In this document: positions 50,367 through 59,296 of the stretch, in pieces
How the letters are laid out: each line of letters starts with the position of its first letter
Position numbering within the stretch: the first letter of the stretch is position 1
Source: Seohaeicola sp024304985
GTDB taxonomy: Bacteria; Pseudomonadota; Alphaproteobacteria; Rhodobacterales; Rhodobacteraceae
Length of the DNA: 64,000 nt
Reading direction: 5' to 3'
Assembly: GCF_028802875.1 (NCBI RefSeq)
Contig: NZ_JARAMP010000005.1
Span: 62,001 to 126,000, forward strand
The notes under the pieces: generated by a model
Database searches by the model: none
What the model saw: the letters and a program-made list of their open reading frames with translations, nothing else
Told to the model about the DNA's origin: nothing
Position numbers and translations under genes: made by a program

Positions 50367-52160
50367 ATGACAACTGAAGAGGCTGGTCAGGGCGAAAATT
50401 TAGAGCGTCTGAACGCCAATCTGGCCAAAGTCGAGGAATTGTCCCAGCGACTTGTCTCTGCATTGTCACACCGCAAGGCGGCGAATCCCACCTTGAACGC
50501 ACCGGATCAGGAGATGTTCGCCAAGGCTGCGGGCACCTACTGGACCCGGATGATGCAGAACCCGGCGCATCTGTTCGAGACTCAGGTCGAATATTGGGGC
50601 AGCGCGGTCAAACATTTCCTTGAGGCGCAGCAAGCCCTTGCCAGCGGCAAGTTGCAGGCGCCCGAGGATCACACGCCCGATGACCGGCGCTTTGCCAACC
50701 CGATGTGGAAGACGCATCCCTATTTCAACTTCATCAAGCAGCAATACATGATCAACGCGCAGGCCATCGAGAAGGCCGTGGCCGAGATCGACGACATGAC
50801 GCCCAAGGAAAAGAAGCGTCTGGAATATTTCGCGCGCCAGATCGTCGACATGATGGCACCCACGAATTTCCTGACCACCAATCCCGACGCGCTGGAACGC
50901 GCCGTCGCCACCGAGGGTGAGTCGCTGGTCAAGGGGCTGGAGAATCTGGTCGCCGATATCGAGGCCAATCAGGGCGAGATGCTCGTGCGGCTGGCCGATG
51001 ACAGCGCTTTCCGTCTGGGCGAGAATATCGCCACCACGCCGGGGCAGGTCGTTTACCGCAACCGGATGATGGAACTGATCCAGTTCGCGCCAACGACCGA
51101 CACGGTTCATGCGATCCCGCTGATCATCTTTCCGCCTTGGATCAACAAATACTACATCATGGATCTGAAGCCCGAGAACAGCCTGATCAAATGGATCACC
51201 GATCAGGGCTTTACCCTGTTCGTCGTGTCCTGGGTGAACCCGGACGAAAGCTACCGTGACGTGGGGCTGGATGATTACATCAACGACGGTTACCTGACCG
51301 CGATCCGCGAGGTGAAGGCGATCACCGGGCAAAAGCAGGTCAACGCCGTGGGCTATTGCATCGCGGGCACGACGCTGTCGATGGTGCTGGCGCTGCTGAA
51401 ACAGCGCGGCGACAATTCAATCAAGTCGGCGACCTTCTTCACGGCGCTGACGGATTTTTCCGAACAGGGCGAATTCACGCCCTTCCTTCAGGATGATTTC
51501 ATCGACGGGATCGAGGCCGAGGTGGCCGAGAATGGCGTGTTGCGGTCCTTCATCATGGCGCGGACGTTCTCGTTCCTGCGGTCGAACGACCTGATTTATG
51601 GGCCTGCCATCAAAAGCTATATGCTGGGCGAGGCACCGCCCGCCTTTGATCTGCTGTATTGGAACGGCGACGGCACGAACCTGCCCGCGCGCATGGTGGT
51701 GGAGTATCTGCGCTGGCTCTGCCAGCAGAACCGTTTCGCCGGAGAGGGGATCGACTTGCTGGGCACGCGGTTGCATCTGTCCGAGGTGGATCTGCCCGTC
51801 TGTCTGATCGCCTGCGAGACCGATCACATCGCGGCCTGGAAGGACAGCTATCGCGGCGCGCAGGGCATGGGGTCGAATGACCGCACCTTCATCCTGTCGC
51901 AGTCGGGCCATATCGCGGGGATCATCAACCCGCCCACCAAGAAGAAATACGGCCATTACACCAACGAGGACATGAGCCTGCCCGCCGACGACTGGAAGGG
52001 CAAGGCTGACTTCCACGAGGGCAGCTGGTGGCCGCGCTGGGGCAAGTGGCTGGCAAAGCGGTCGGGCAAGACGGTTGACGCTAGGGAACCGGGTGATTCT
52101 ACCCATCCACCGCTGTGTCCGGCACCCGGAACATATGTGCTTCCGCCTGCAAGGGACTGA
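50367..52160 (+). CDS. phaC: Class I polyhydroxyalkanoate synthase
   Basis: A 597-aa synthase polymerising 3-hydroxyacyl-CoA at granule surfaces. The lipase-like box is AVGYCIAGTTLS with the catalytic Cys at 331; the family N-terminal domain includes FANPMWKTHPYFNFIKQQYM, and later blocks are FFTALTDFSEQGEF and YWNGDGTNLPARM. Catalytic Asp and His are expected in CETDHIAAW and SGHIAGIINPP. I start at ATG 50367 (a TTG six bases earlier is in frame). phaP and phaR follow on the same strand. Confidence 0.96.
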   Translation: MTTEEAGQGENLERLNANLAKVEELSQRLVSALSHRKAANPTLNAPDQEMFAKAAGTYWTRMMQNPAHLFETQVEYWGSAVKHFLEAQQALASGKLQAPEDHTPDDRRFANPMWKTHPYFNFIKQQYMINAQAIEKAVAEIDDMTPKEKKRLEYFARQIVDMMAPTNFLTTNPDALERAVATEGESLVKGLENLVADIEANQGEMLVRLADDSAFRLGENIATTPGQVVYRNRMMELIQFAPTTDTVHAIPLIIFPPWINKYYIMDLKPENSLIKWITDQGFTLFVVSWVNPDESYRDVGLDDYINDGYLTAIREVKAITGQKQVNAVGYCIAGTTLSMVLALLKQRGDNSIKSATFFTALTDFSEQGEFTPFLQDDFIDGIEAEVAENGVLRSFIMARTFSFLRSNDLIYGPAIKSYMLGEAPPAFDLLYWNGDGTNLPARMVVEYLRWLCQQNRFAGEGIDLLGTRLHLSEVDLPVCLIACETDHIAAWKDSYRGAQGMGSNDRTFILSQSGHIAGIINPPTKKKYGHYTNEDMSLPADDWKGKADFHEGSWWPRWGKWLAKRSGKTVDAREPGDSTHPPLCPAPGTYVLPPARD

Positions 52161-52182
52161 TTCACAAGACATAAAAGAAATT

Positions 52183-52228
52183 ATGCTGCGATGCGGCATA
52201 AAATCCTTGAAATGCCGCGTTGCAGCAT
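52183..52228. promoter_or_regulatory. Paired PhaR-like operators upstream of phaP
   Basis: ATGCTGCGATGCGGCAT (52183-52199) and ATGCCGCGTTGCAGCAT (52212-52228) each fit ATGCYGC-N3-GCRGCAT fully. Each is nearly palindromic and they are inverted relative to each other (15 of 17 bases match), 29 bp centre to centre. They lie 62-108 bases before phaP, where PhaR is expected to repress phasin when granules are absent. Confidence 0.72.
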
Positions 52229-52290
52229 GCATATTGGGTGCAGCTTCAAACACCGGGGTGGGCCCGGAAAGCACGAAAAGGATCAAGACA

Positions 52291-52734
52291 ATGGCCAAGA
52301 CGCAAGATTTCACCGCCATGATGAAAGACATGATGGGCGCATTCCCCGTTGACACCAAGTCGATGGAAGACGCCTTCAAGACTCAGGCGACCCTGAACGA
52401 GAAACTGTCGGGTCTGGCCCTGACCGCGGCCGAGAAATCGACCGAGATCTCGACCAAATGGACCAAGGACACGCTGTCCAAGCTGGCCGAAATGACCAAA
52501 GTGAAGGCAGAGCCTGCCGATTACGCCAAAGCCATGACCGATTTCGCATCGGCTCAGGCAGAAGCATCGGCCGAGTACATGGCCGCTTTCGCCGAAGTCG
52601 CCAAGAAAATGCAGATGGACACCGTCGAACTGCTGATGGCTGCCGGCAAGGACATGACCGAGGAAGCTTCTGCCGCTGTGCAGAAAGCCGCCAAGGACGC
52701 GACCACCGTGGCGAAAAAAGCCGCTGCGAAGTAA
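52291..52734 (+). CDS. phaP: Phasin
   Basis: A 147-aa granule-coating protein. It is amphipathic and helical with no Cys, beginning MAKTQDFTAMMKDMMGAFP, with LSGLALTAAEKSTEISTKW and AEASAEYMAAFAEVAKKMQ, and ends in a Lys/Ala tail (TTVAKKAAAK). Matches the Phasin_2 type of Rhodobacteraceae. ATG 52291 follows GGATCAAGACA, so the ribosome site is modest. It is preceded by two PhaR-like operators and followed by a strong terminator, giving it its own regulated transcript. Confidence 0.92.
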   Translation: MAKTQDFTAMMKDMMGAFPVDTKSMEDAFKTQATLNEKLSGLALTAAEKSTEISTKWTKDTLSKLAEMTKVKAEPADYAKAMTDFASAQAEASAEYMAAFAEVAKKMQMDTVELLMAAGKDMTEEASAAVQKAAKDATTVAKKAAAK

Positions 52735-52795
52735 TCGCGGACGGTAACGAACGCACTGACGCATCCTTCTCCTCCTCCCTGGGATGCGACACGCG

Positions 52796-52830
52796 AGGGC
52801 GGGCCATTGTGCCCGCCCTTTCTTTTTGTT
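52796..52830 (+). terminator. Rho-independent terminator of phaP
   Basis: AGGGCGGGC (52796-52804) pairs perfectly with GCCCGCCCT (52811-52819) around a CATTGT loop and is followed by TTCTTTTTGTT. Confidence 0.92.
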
Positions 52831-52847
52831 CTGCATGGGCCTAAGCT

Positions 52848-52864
52848 ATGCTGCAGTGCTGCAT
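52848..52864. promoter_or_regulatory. PhaR-like operator upstream of phaR
   Basis: ATGCTGCAGTGCTGCAT matches ATGCYGC-N3-GCRGCAT with one substitution. It ends 17 bases before the phaR start and suggests autoregulation. Confidence 0.65.
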
Positions 52865-52881
52865 CAAGGGGAGGGTCGCCC

Positions 52882-53451
52882 GTGGCCGAAGACAAGAAAC
52901 CGCTTCTGATCAAGCGTTATGCCAGTCGCCGTTTGTACAATACCGAAACCAGCGATTACGTCACGCTTGAGGATATCGCCGGTTTCATCCGCGAGGGTCG
53001 CGAGGTGCAGATCGTCGATCTGAAATCCGGCGACGACCTGACGCGGCAATATCTGCTGCAGATCATCGCCGAACATGAAAGCCGGGGCGAGACGATGCTG
53101 CCGGTGAATGTGCTGACCGATCTGGTGCGCAGCTATACCACGCAGGCCGGGTCGGTTGTGCCGCAATTCCTGGCCATGTCCTTTGACATGCTGCGCGACA
53201 GCCAGTCCAAGATGATGGAAAACATGGCCCGGGTCACGCCCATGGCCAAGCTGCCCGGATTCGAGGCGATGCAGGCCCAGCAGGAGGCGTTCCTGAAGGC
53301 GATGACCGGCGGTCTGAAAGGCGGATGGCCCGTGGGATCGTCCGGCCCTGCGCGCGAGGCGGATACCGACAAGGATGACGAGGCCGGGCTGGACGAGATC
53401 AAGCGCCAGTTGCAGGACTTGCAGACGAAACTGTCCAAGATGGGCAAGTGA
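52882..53451 (+). CDS. phaR: PhaR, polyhydroxyalkanoate synthesis repressor
   Basis: A 189-aa regulator. The N-terminal PHB/PHA accumulation DNA-binding domain is KRYASRRLYNTETSDYVTLE followed by DIAGFIREGREVQIVDLKSG. A second domain (about 75-125) has ESRGETMLPVNVLTDLVRSY. The C-terminal part ends in a short coiled coil (IKRQLQDLQTKLSKMGK). PhaR senses PHB itself and represses phaP and phaR. The start is GTG 52882 behind AAGGGGAGGG. Confidence 0.95.
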   Translation: MAEDKKPLLIKRYASRRLYNTETSDYVTLEDIAGFIREGREVQIVDLKSGDDLTRQYLLQIIAEHESRGETMLPVNVLTDLVRSYTTQAGSVVPQFLAMSFDMLRDSQSKMMENMARVTPMAKLPGFEAMQAQQEAFLKAMTGGLKGGWPVGSSGPAREADTDKDDEAGLDEIKRQLQDLQTKLSKMGK

Positions 53452-53458
53452 TCCCGTC

Positions 53459-54424
53459 ATGGTCGACAGCCCCGGTCGCATAACCCTCTGGGGGATCGAG
53501 GTTTTCGTGGCCACGGCGGAAGAGGGTAGCATCTCGGCCGCCGCGCGCCGCCTTGGCGCCAGCGCCTCGGCGGTCAGCCAGCAATTGACCAATCTGGAAG
53601 GCGCGATCGGGGCCACGCTGCTGCAACGCAACGCGCGCCCCGTGACCCTGACCCCGGCGGGCGAGTTGTTCCGCAGGCGGGCGGGCATCATTCTGAACGA
53701 GGCGTCTTTGGCGCGGGCCGAGCTGGCGATGGCCGATCTGTCGGCCTTGACCCGGTTCAGGCTGGGCATGATCGAGGATTTCGAGGCCGATGTGACGCCG
53801 CGCCTGCTGACCGATCTGGCGGCCAGTCTGAAAGGCTGCCAGTTCCTGCTGGAAACCGGGGCCAGCCATCACCTGCATGACCAGTTGGACGCGCGCGCGC
53901 TGGATGTGATCGTGGCCGCCGATATGGGGGCCGAGGCCGACTGGATGGAGCTGCATCCGCTTTTGACCGAAGGCTTCGTCGTGGCCACCGCCAAGGGGGC
54001 GTTGCGCCCGGATCGTGACGTGCTCAAGCAGTTGAAAACCCTGCCTTTGGTGCAATACACGACGCGGCATTACATGGGCCGGTTGATCGCGGCGCATCTG
54101 GCGCGGCAGAACCTGACGCTGGCGCATCGGTTCGAACTGGACAGCTATCACGCCATTCTGGCGCTGGTAGCGCAGGGCGCGGGCTGGACGATCCTGACGC
54201 CGCTGGCCCTGATGCGGGCGCGGCGCTTTGCCGACCGGCTGGATGTGTTCGAACTGCCCTTCGCGCCGCTGTCGCGCACGATTTCCCTGACGGCGCGCAA
54301 GGGCGTGTTGCAGGACATGCCCGCTCAGGTGGCAGAGCGGCTAAGGCCGCTGTTGCGTGACATCATCGTGACCCCGGCCATTCAGGCGCATCCCTTCATG
54401 GCCGGGCAATTGACGCTTATCTAG
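53459..54424 (+). CDS. LysR-family transcriptional regulator
   Basis: A 321-aa LysR-type protein. The N-terminal wHTH is VFVATAEEGSISAAARRLGA then SASAVSQQLTNLE; the effector-binding domain (about 90-300) includes LDVIVAADMGAEADW and LALVAQGAGWTILTPLAL. ATG 53459 is seven bases after phaR. It converges on the DegT gene, the two stop codons sharing CTAG. It could control the leftward amine catabolism locus, but that is only suggested by position. Confidence 0.9.
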   Translation: MVDSPGRITLWGIEVFVATAEEGSISAAARRLGASASAVSQQLTNLEGAIGATLLQRNARPVTLTPAGELFRRRAGIILNEASLARAELAMADLSALTRFRLGMIEDFEADVTPRLLTDLAASLKGCQFLLETGASHHLHDQLDARALDVIVAADMGAEADWMELHPLLTEGFVVATAKGALRPDRDVLKQLKTLPLVQYTTRHYMGRLIAAHLARQNLTLAHRFELDSYHAILALVAQGAGWTILTPLALMRARRFADRLDVFELPFAPLSRTISLTARKGVLQDMPAQVAERLRPLLRDIIVTPAIQAHPFMAGQLTLI

Positions 54425-55653
54425 GTGGCATAGGCCCGCAGATTGCCCATCACCTCTTGCGCGGCGGCGATCAGGGCATCGGCGATCACATCCAGTTCCG
54501 GCAGCTGCAGGCGCGCGGGCAGGCGGGTGTCGCAGGCGCGCATCAGCATGGCGCGGGTCTGGGGCAGGGCGGGGATATCGCCCAGAAACTGCCAGTTCCA
54601 GAAGGCGCGGGCGTTATCGGCACTCATCCCGAAAACCTGCACCTTGACGCCGCGCCGGGCGGCGGCATCCGCAAAGGCGCGGATATCGTCATCCGACATG
54701 CCGACCATGTTGAACTGGATGGAATCGGGCGCGCGTTCTTCGGGGGCCAGTTTCTCGGGCACCTCGATCCAGGGCGAGGCGTTCAGTTTCGCCGCCACAT
54801 AATCATGGTTGCGCCGCCCATCCGCCACGCGCCGGGCCATTTCCGCCAGTTGCGGCCGGATCAGCGCCGCGCTCAGGTTGTTGAGGCGCAGATTGTAAAG
54901 CGGCAGCTTGTTCTGCCAGCGGGCAAAGGCTGCCTCCAGATCGGCCTGCGCGGCCGGATCCAGACTGCCGTGTTTCTTCCAGTTATGCTCGTAAGCGCCG
55001 GACATGATGATGGCGCGGGCCACCAGATCGGCATCGTCGGAAATCAGGATGCCACCCTCGCCCGCGTTCAGGAGCTTGTAGCTCTGGAACGAAAAACAGC
55101 CCATCTTGCCGATGCTGCCGATGATCTTGCCATGCCATGTGGTGCCCAGGGAATGGGCCGCATCCTCGATCACCGGGACCCCTGCCGCGTCAGACAGCGC
55201 CATGATCGCATCCATGTCGGATGTGTGCCCGCGCATATGGCTGATCATCACGGCCTGCACGCCGGGCAGCTTGGCCGCGAAATCGGCCATGTCGATGCGG
55301 TAATTCTCGCCCACCTCGCACAGGACCGGGACGCAATCGGCATGCACGATGGACGAGGGCACGGCGGCAAAGGTAAAGGCCGGGATCAGCACCTTTGCCC
55401 CCCGTGGCAGGTCCAGCGCCTTGAGCGACAGGAACAACGCGGCGGAGCAGGAGGAGACCGCCAAAGCATAGCGCACGCCCATCATCGCCGCGAACTCCCG
55501 TTCCAGAAGCGCCACCGGCGACGCCTCGGTCGAGGTGTAACGGAACAGGTCCCCCGTTTGCAGCAGGCGTTCGATCTCGGCCCGGGCCGCGGGCGGGATG
55601 GGTTCCGCGTCATAGGTGTTGGGGGGAAGGGCGGCAGGGGTATCGAGCGACAT
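54421..55653 (-). CDS. DegT/DnrJ/EryC1-family PLP aminotransferase
   Basis: A 410-aa fold-type I PLP protein. VSSCSAALFLSLKAL binds phosphate, VIEDAAHSLGTTW (Asp about 174) contacts the pyridine, and the PLP lysine is K193 in SFQSYKLLNAGEGG. The family makes amino sugars or related amines, but no sugar pathway genes are nearby; the gene ends a locus of amine metabolism. The substrate is therefore uncertain. Confidence 0.85.
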   Translation of the reverse strand: MSLDTPAALPPNTYDAEPIPPAARAEIERLLQTGDLFRYTSTEASPVALLEREFAAMMGVRYALAVSSCSAALFLSLKALDLPRGAKVLIPAFTFAAVPSSIVHADCVPVLCEVGENYRIDMADFAAKLPGVQAVMISHMRGHTSDMDAIMALSDAAGVPVIEDAAHSLGTTWHGKIIGSIGKMGCFSFQSYKLLNAGEGGILISDDADLVARAIIMSGAYEHNWKKHGSLDPAAQADLEAAFARWQNKLPLYNLRLNNLSAALIRPQLAEMARRVADGRRNHDYVAAKLNASPWIEVPEKLAPEERAPDSIQFNMVGMSDDDIRAFADAAARRGVKVQVFGMSADNARAFWNWQFLGDIPALPQTRAMLMRACDTRLPARLQLPELDVIADALIAAAQEVMGNLRAYAT

Positions 55654-55675
55654 GCGTTTCGGCTTTCCTGAATAC

Positions 55676-55696
55676 TCTTTTCAGGATTTCTAAACG
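55676..55696. promoter_or_regulatory. Inverted repeat before the DegT-family gene
   Basis: TCCTGAA (55676-55682) and TTCAGGA (55690-55696) are exact reverse complements seven bases apart, in an AT-rich patch 23 bases before the gene start. It may be an operator or a hairpin ending the upstream FAD oxidase transcript. Confidence 0.35.
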
Positions 55697-55745
55697 ATTA
55701 TCGCTGTCACTCAAGCCCCAAATGCGCGCAAGGCGGGTTTCTGTC

Positions 55746-57050
55746 TCAGATCCCTAGACGGTCGCGCAGGGAATACCATGTCATCGCCAGGACCAGCAGC
55801 GGGTTGCGGAAGGCCGCGCCACCGGGGAAGGGCGTGGTCGGAATGCGCGCCATGGTGTCGAAGCCTTCGGCCTGCCCGCCGATGGCCTTGGCCATGAGAT
55901 AGCCCGCATGGGTCGCGGTGCCGACACCGTGGCCGGAATAGCCCGACGCGGACAGGATATTGGGCGCCACCCGGGCCAGATAGGGCAGGCGTTTCATGGT
56001 GATGGCCAAAGTGCCGCCCCAGGCGTAATCCAGACGGATATCCGCCAGATGCGGAAAAATCTCGGACATCGGCTTGCGCACCAGTGCCGCGATGTCGCGC
56101 GGGAAACGGTAGCCATAGGATTCCCCGCCCCCGAACAAAAGCCGCTTGTCCGCACTCAGGCGGAAGTAATTGACCACGAATTTGCTGTCCGCCACCGCCA
56201 CGTCGCGGGTCAGCACGCGGCCGGCGTCATCGCCCAGCGGTTCGGTTGCCACGATGAAATTGTTGATGGGCATCACCCGCGCGGCCACCTTGCGGTTCAA
56301 CCCGCCAAGGTATCCGTTGCAGGCCAGGATCAGGTGATCCGCCTCGATCCGTCCCTGTCCGGTCTGCACGGCGATCCTTGCGCCCTCGGTGATGTGATGC
56401 ACATGGCTGTTCTCGAAGATCCGCACCCCCGCCGCCACCGCCGCACGGGCCAGTCCCAGCGCGAAGTTCAGCGGATGCAGATGCGCGGCCCCCATGTCCA
56501 GCACCCCGCCTTTATAGACGGGCGAGGGGCAGAGCGCGTGGCAGGCCGCCGCGTCCAGCGCCTCGATCCCGGCGTAGCCATAATCGCGCTGCAAGAGATC
56601 CGCATAGCGGTGCAGGTCATCCACCTCGCGCGGGGAAAATCCGGTCCAGGCGACGCCGGGTTTCAGATCGCAGTCGATCCCATGCCGCGCGATCAGCCCC
56701 TTGACCAGATCCTTGGCCTCCTCGCCCAGATCCCACAATTGCCGCGCCGCAGGCTTGCCCAGCATCTTTTCAAGGCTGGCCTGATCCTGTCGCTGTCCCG
56801 ATCCCAACTGCCCGCCATTGCGCCCCGAGGCCCCGAAGCCCACGCGATGCGCCTCCAGCAGCACCACGTCAAAGCCCGCTTCCGCCAGATGGAGCGCCGC
56901 CGAGAGACCCGTGTAGCCCGCGCCCACGACGCAGACATCGGCCCGCGCCGTGCCTTTCAACGCCGGGTGACGCGGGGCGTCATGGGCGGTGGCGGCATAC
57001 CAGCTTGGCGGATACTCGCCCTGACGGTCATTGGAAAATAGCAGGTTCAC
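55746..57050 (-). CDS. FAD-dependent amine oxidase, PuuB-like
   Basis: A 434-aa DAO-type flavoprotein. The Rossmann motif is CVVGAGYTGLSAALHLAEAG (about 40-59), followed by RVGFGASGRNGGQLGSG, characteristic of gamma-glutamylputrescine oxidases. Later YAWGGTLAITMKRLPYL and SGYSGHGVGTATHAGY complete the FAD site. In E. coli, PuuB oxidises gamma-glutamylputrescine made by PuuA; two PuuA-like ligases are upstream here, supporting that role, but the true amine is not known. Confidence 0.88.
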   Translation of the reverse strand: MNLLFSNDRQGEYPPSWYAATAHDAPRHPALKGTARADVCVVGAGYTGLSAALHLAEAGFDVVLLEAHRVGFGASGRNGGQLGSGQRQDQASLEKMLGKPAARQLWDLGEEAKDLVKGLIARHGIDCDLKPGVAWTGFSPREVDDLHRYADLLQRDYGYAGIEALDAAACHALCPSPVYKGGVLDMGAAHLHPLNFALGLARAAVAAGVRIFENSHVHHITEGARIAVQTGQGRIEADHLILACNGYLGGLNRKVAARVMPINNFIVATEPLGDDAGRVLTRDVAVADSKFVVNYFRLSADKRLLFGGGESYGYRFPRDIAALVRKPMSEIFPHLADIRLDYAWGGTLAITMKRLPYLARVAPNILSASGYSGHGVGTATHAGYLMAKAIGGQAEGFDTMARIPTTPFPGGAAFRNPLLVLAMTWYSLRDRLGI

Positions 57051-57080
57051 GGCGCCCCTCCTGTTCTGGTGACGGACGTT

Positions 57081-57110
57081 CTGTTTCTTTTTGCGGAAAA
57101 TATCCCGGGG
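57081..57110 (-). repeat. Intergenic repeat, reversed partial copy (E)
   Basis: Read on the minus strand it is CCCCGGGATATTTTCCGCAA then AAAGAAACAG, the core of the dispersed repeat, between a glutamine-synthetase-like gene and the FAD oxidase. It directly follows a GC hairpin (57125-57141). Confidence 0.5.
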
Positions 57111-57124
57111 GGCGGCCGCAGGCC

Positions 57125-57141
57125 GGGGGGCAGCGCCCCCC
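57125..57141 (-). terminator. GC hairpin after the first glutamine-synthetase-like gene
   Basis: GGGGGGC (57125-57131) and GCCCCCC (57135-57141) pair around AGC, 12 bases past the upstream gene's stop. No U-tract; likely an mRNA-stabilising or attenuating element. Confidence 0.5.
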
Positions 57142-57152
57142 AGCGCCCGCGA

Positions 57153-58511
57153 TCACACGTTCAACAGCAGATGTTCCCGCTCCCACGGGCTGATGACTTG
57201 CAGGAATTCTTCGTATTCCGTGCGCTTCACGATGGAATAGACGCGGGCGAAATCAGGGCCCAGCACCTCGTGCAGGTCCTTGGCCTCCTCGAACAGGTCC
57301 AGCGCATCGCCCATCACGCGGGGGATATCGCCCTCGCCCTCATAGGCGTCGCCCTTGAACTGCTTTTCGGGCCAGATTTCCTGCATCATGCCCAGATAGC
57401 CGCAGGCCAGACTTGCGGCGATGCCCAGATAGGGGTTGCAATCCATGCCCGCCAGACGGTTTTCCACCCGGCGCGCGGCGGGGCTGGACAGGGGCACGCG
57501 GATGCCGGTCGTGCGGTTGTCGCGGCCCCATTCCAGATTGATGGGCGCGGCATGGCCCACCACATAGCGGCGATAGCTGTTCACATAGGGCGCCAGCACC
57601 GCGATCGCCGAGGGCAGGTGTTTCTGCATGCCGCCGATGAAGTGGAAAAACGCATCCGTCTCGCCGCCCTGCGGGCCGGAGAAAAGGTTCTGCCCCGTTT
57701 CCATGTCAAGAACGGAATGGTGGATATGCATGGCGCTGCCGGGTTCATCGGCGATGGGTTTGGCCATGAAGGTGGCGAAACAGTCGTGGCGCAGCGCGGC
57801 TTCGCGGATCAGGCGTTTGAAATAGAACACCTCATCGGCCAGCTTGATCGGATCGCCATGCAGCAGGTTGATCTCCAGCTGCCCGGCGCCGCCTTCCTGG
57901 GTGATGCCGTCGATCTCGAAACCCTGAGCTTCGGCGAAATCATAGATGTCGTCGATCACGGGGCCGAATTCATCCACGGCGGTCATCGAATAGGCCTGAC
58001 GCGCGGCGGCGGGACGGCCCGAGCGGCCCATCATCGGCTCGATCTTCTTGGCCGGGTCCAGATTGCGCGCAACCAGATAGAATTCCATCTCGGGGGCGAC
58101 GACGGGTTCCCATCCCTGTTTGTGATAAAGGTCGATCACGCGCTTGAGCACGTTGCGCGGGGCGAAGGGGATCGCGTTGCCCTTGCGGTCATAGGCGTCG
58201 TGGATCACCTGAAGGGTCCAGTCGCCGGTCCAGGGCGCAGCGGTGGCGGTGCTCATGTCGGGGCGCAGGATCATGTCGCGCTCGATGAAGCCTTCGGCAC
58301 CTGCCGCCTCGCCCCAGTCGCCGGTGATGGTCTGGTAGAAGATCGAATCCGGCAGGTGGAAGTAATCCTGCCGCGCGAATTTGCTGGCAGGCACAGCCTT
58401 GCCGCGCGCGATGCCGGGCAGGTCCGAGATGATGCATTCCACCTCGTCCAATCGTCGGTTTTCCAGAAACAGGCGCGCGGCCTCGGGCAGGTGGTCGGTC
58501 CAGTCTTTCAT
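57153..58511 (-). CDS. Glutamine-synthetase-like gamma-glutamyl ligase (PuuA type), first copy
   Basis: A 452-aa type III-like glutamine synthetase. Motifs: APEMEFYLVARN, GGAGQLEINLLHGD, SAMHIHHSVLDM and GRDNRTTGIRVPLSSPAARR, covering metal and ATP binding. Such proteins gamma-glutamylate amines such as putrescine or isopropylamine rather than ammonia. ATG 58511 (MKDWTDHLPEAARL) follows the amidotransferase stop by one base (TGAGATG), so the two are co-translated. It differs clearly from the second copy at 59297. Confidence 0.88.
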   Translation of the reverse strand: MKDWTDHLPEAARLFLENRRLDEVECIISDLPGIARGKAVPASKFARQDYFHLPDSIFYQTITGDWGEAAGAEGFIERDMILRPDMSTATAAPWTGDWTLQVIHDAYDRKGNAIPFAPRNVLKRVIDLYHKQGWEPVVAPEMEFYLVARNLDPAKKIEPMMGRSGRPAAARQAYSMTAVDEFGPVIDDIYDFAEAQGFEIDGITQEGGAGQLEINLLHGDPIKLADEVFYFKRLIREAALRHDCFATFMAKPIADEPGSAMHIHHSVLDMETGQNLFSGPQGGETDAFFHFIGGMQKHLPSAIAVLAPYVNSYRRYVVGHAAPINLEWGRDNRTTGIRVPLSSPAARRVENRLAGMDCNPYLGIAASLACGYLGMMQEIWPEKQFKGDAYEGEGDIPRVMGDALDLFEEAKDLHEVLGPDFARVYSIVKRTEYEEFLQVISPWEREHLLLNV

Positions 58512-58512
58512 C

Positions 58513-59190
58513 TCATGCGGTCCTTTTGAGGAAGGCCGCCATGCGGTCAGCAAAGCGGGCGGAATCCAGCGGCGCGTCCAGCTTGTCGCGGGCGGCGGCG
58601 ATCTGGTCTGCGGGCACGACACCGGGGGCGCGGTGGGTGATCAGCCCGTCAAGCAGCGGTTTGCCGAATTCCGGATGGGGTTGGATGGTCAGGATGGTGT
58701 CGCCATAGGCAAGCGCGGCATTGGCGCAGAAATCGTTGGAGGCCAGCACCTTTGCGCCTTCGGGCAGGACCGTGACCTGATCCTGATGCCAGGCGTTCAG
58801 GGTCATGATCTCGTCCCCGAAATCGTAATTGGTGGGGCCCACGGCCCAGCCGCCGGCGAATTTCTCGACCTTGCCGCCAAGGGCCTGGGCGATGATCTGA
58901 TGGCCGAAGCAGACGCCGATCAGCGGTTTGCCCGCATCGCGTATGGCGCGGATCAGGTCTTCCAGCGGGGGAATCCAGGGATGATCCTCATAGGCGCCGT
59001 GTTTGGAGCCGGTGATCAGCCAGCCATCGGCATCATCCGGGCCTGCGGGGAATTGGCCATCCACCACGTTGAAGGTGACGAAGTCGAAGCCGTGCCCGCC
59101 CAGAAGGCGCGCGAACATGTCGGAGTAATCGCCAAGCGCGCCCCTGACCTCGTCAGGGGAATGGCCGGTTTGCAGGATGCCGATTTTCAT
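58513..59190 (-). CDS. Class I glutamine amidotransferase-like hydrolase
   Basis: A 225-aa GATase1 protein. The triad is Cys94 in GVCFGHQ, His172 and Glu174 in IQPHPEFG. It is a GMP-synthase-like stand-alone GATase domain rather than the peptidase C26 type of PuuD. Between two gamma-glutamyl ligases, a role in removing gamma-glutamyl groups from intermediates (as PuuD does) is a reasonable inference. Confidence 0.85.
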   Translation of the reverse strand: MKIGILQTGHSPDEVRGALGDYSDMFARLLGGHGFDFVTFNVVDGQFPAGPDDADGWLITGSKHGAYEDHPWIPPLEDLIRAIRDAGKPLIGVCFGHQIIAQALGGKVEKFAGGWAVGPTNYDFGDEIMTLNAWHQDQVTVLPEGAKVLASNDFCANAALAYGDTILTIQPHPEFGKPLLDGLITHRAPGVVPADQIAAARDKLDAPLDSARFADRMAAFLKRTA

Positions 59191-59260
59191 GGAACACCAG
59201 TTTTGGAATGGTCGTCATGGTAGCCAAGCCCCCGTGTCACGGCAAGGGGGGCAGGGCAAG

Positions 59261-59284
59261 GGGGGGCGGGCAAGACCGCCCCCC
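59261..59284 (-). terminator. GC hairpin between ligase and amidotransferase genes
   Basis: GGGGGGCGG (59261-59269) and CCGCCCCCC (59276-59284) form a perfect 9-bp stem with a 6-base loop, 12 bases after the second ligase gene. It resembles the hairpin at 57125 and lacks a U-tract. Confidence 0.5.
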
Positions 59285-59296
59285 GATCCCATGGCG

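Noticed and set aside
54421..54424. Overlapping stop codons of the LysR and DegT genes
   Set aside because: The shared CTAG is a neat convergent overlap but has no evident regulatory meaning by itself.
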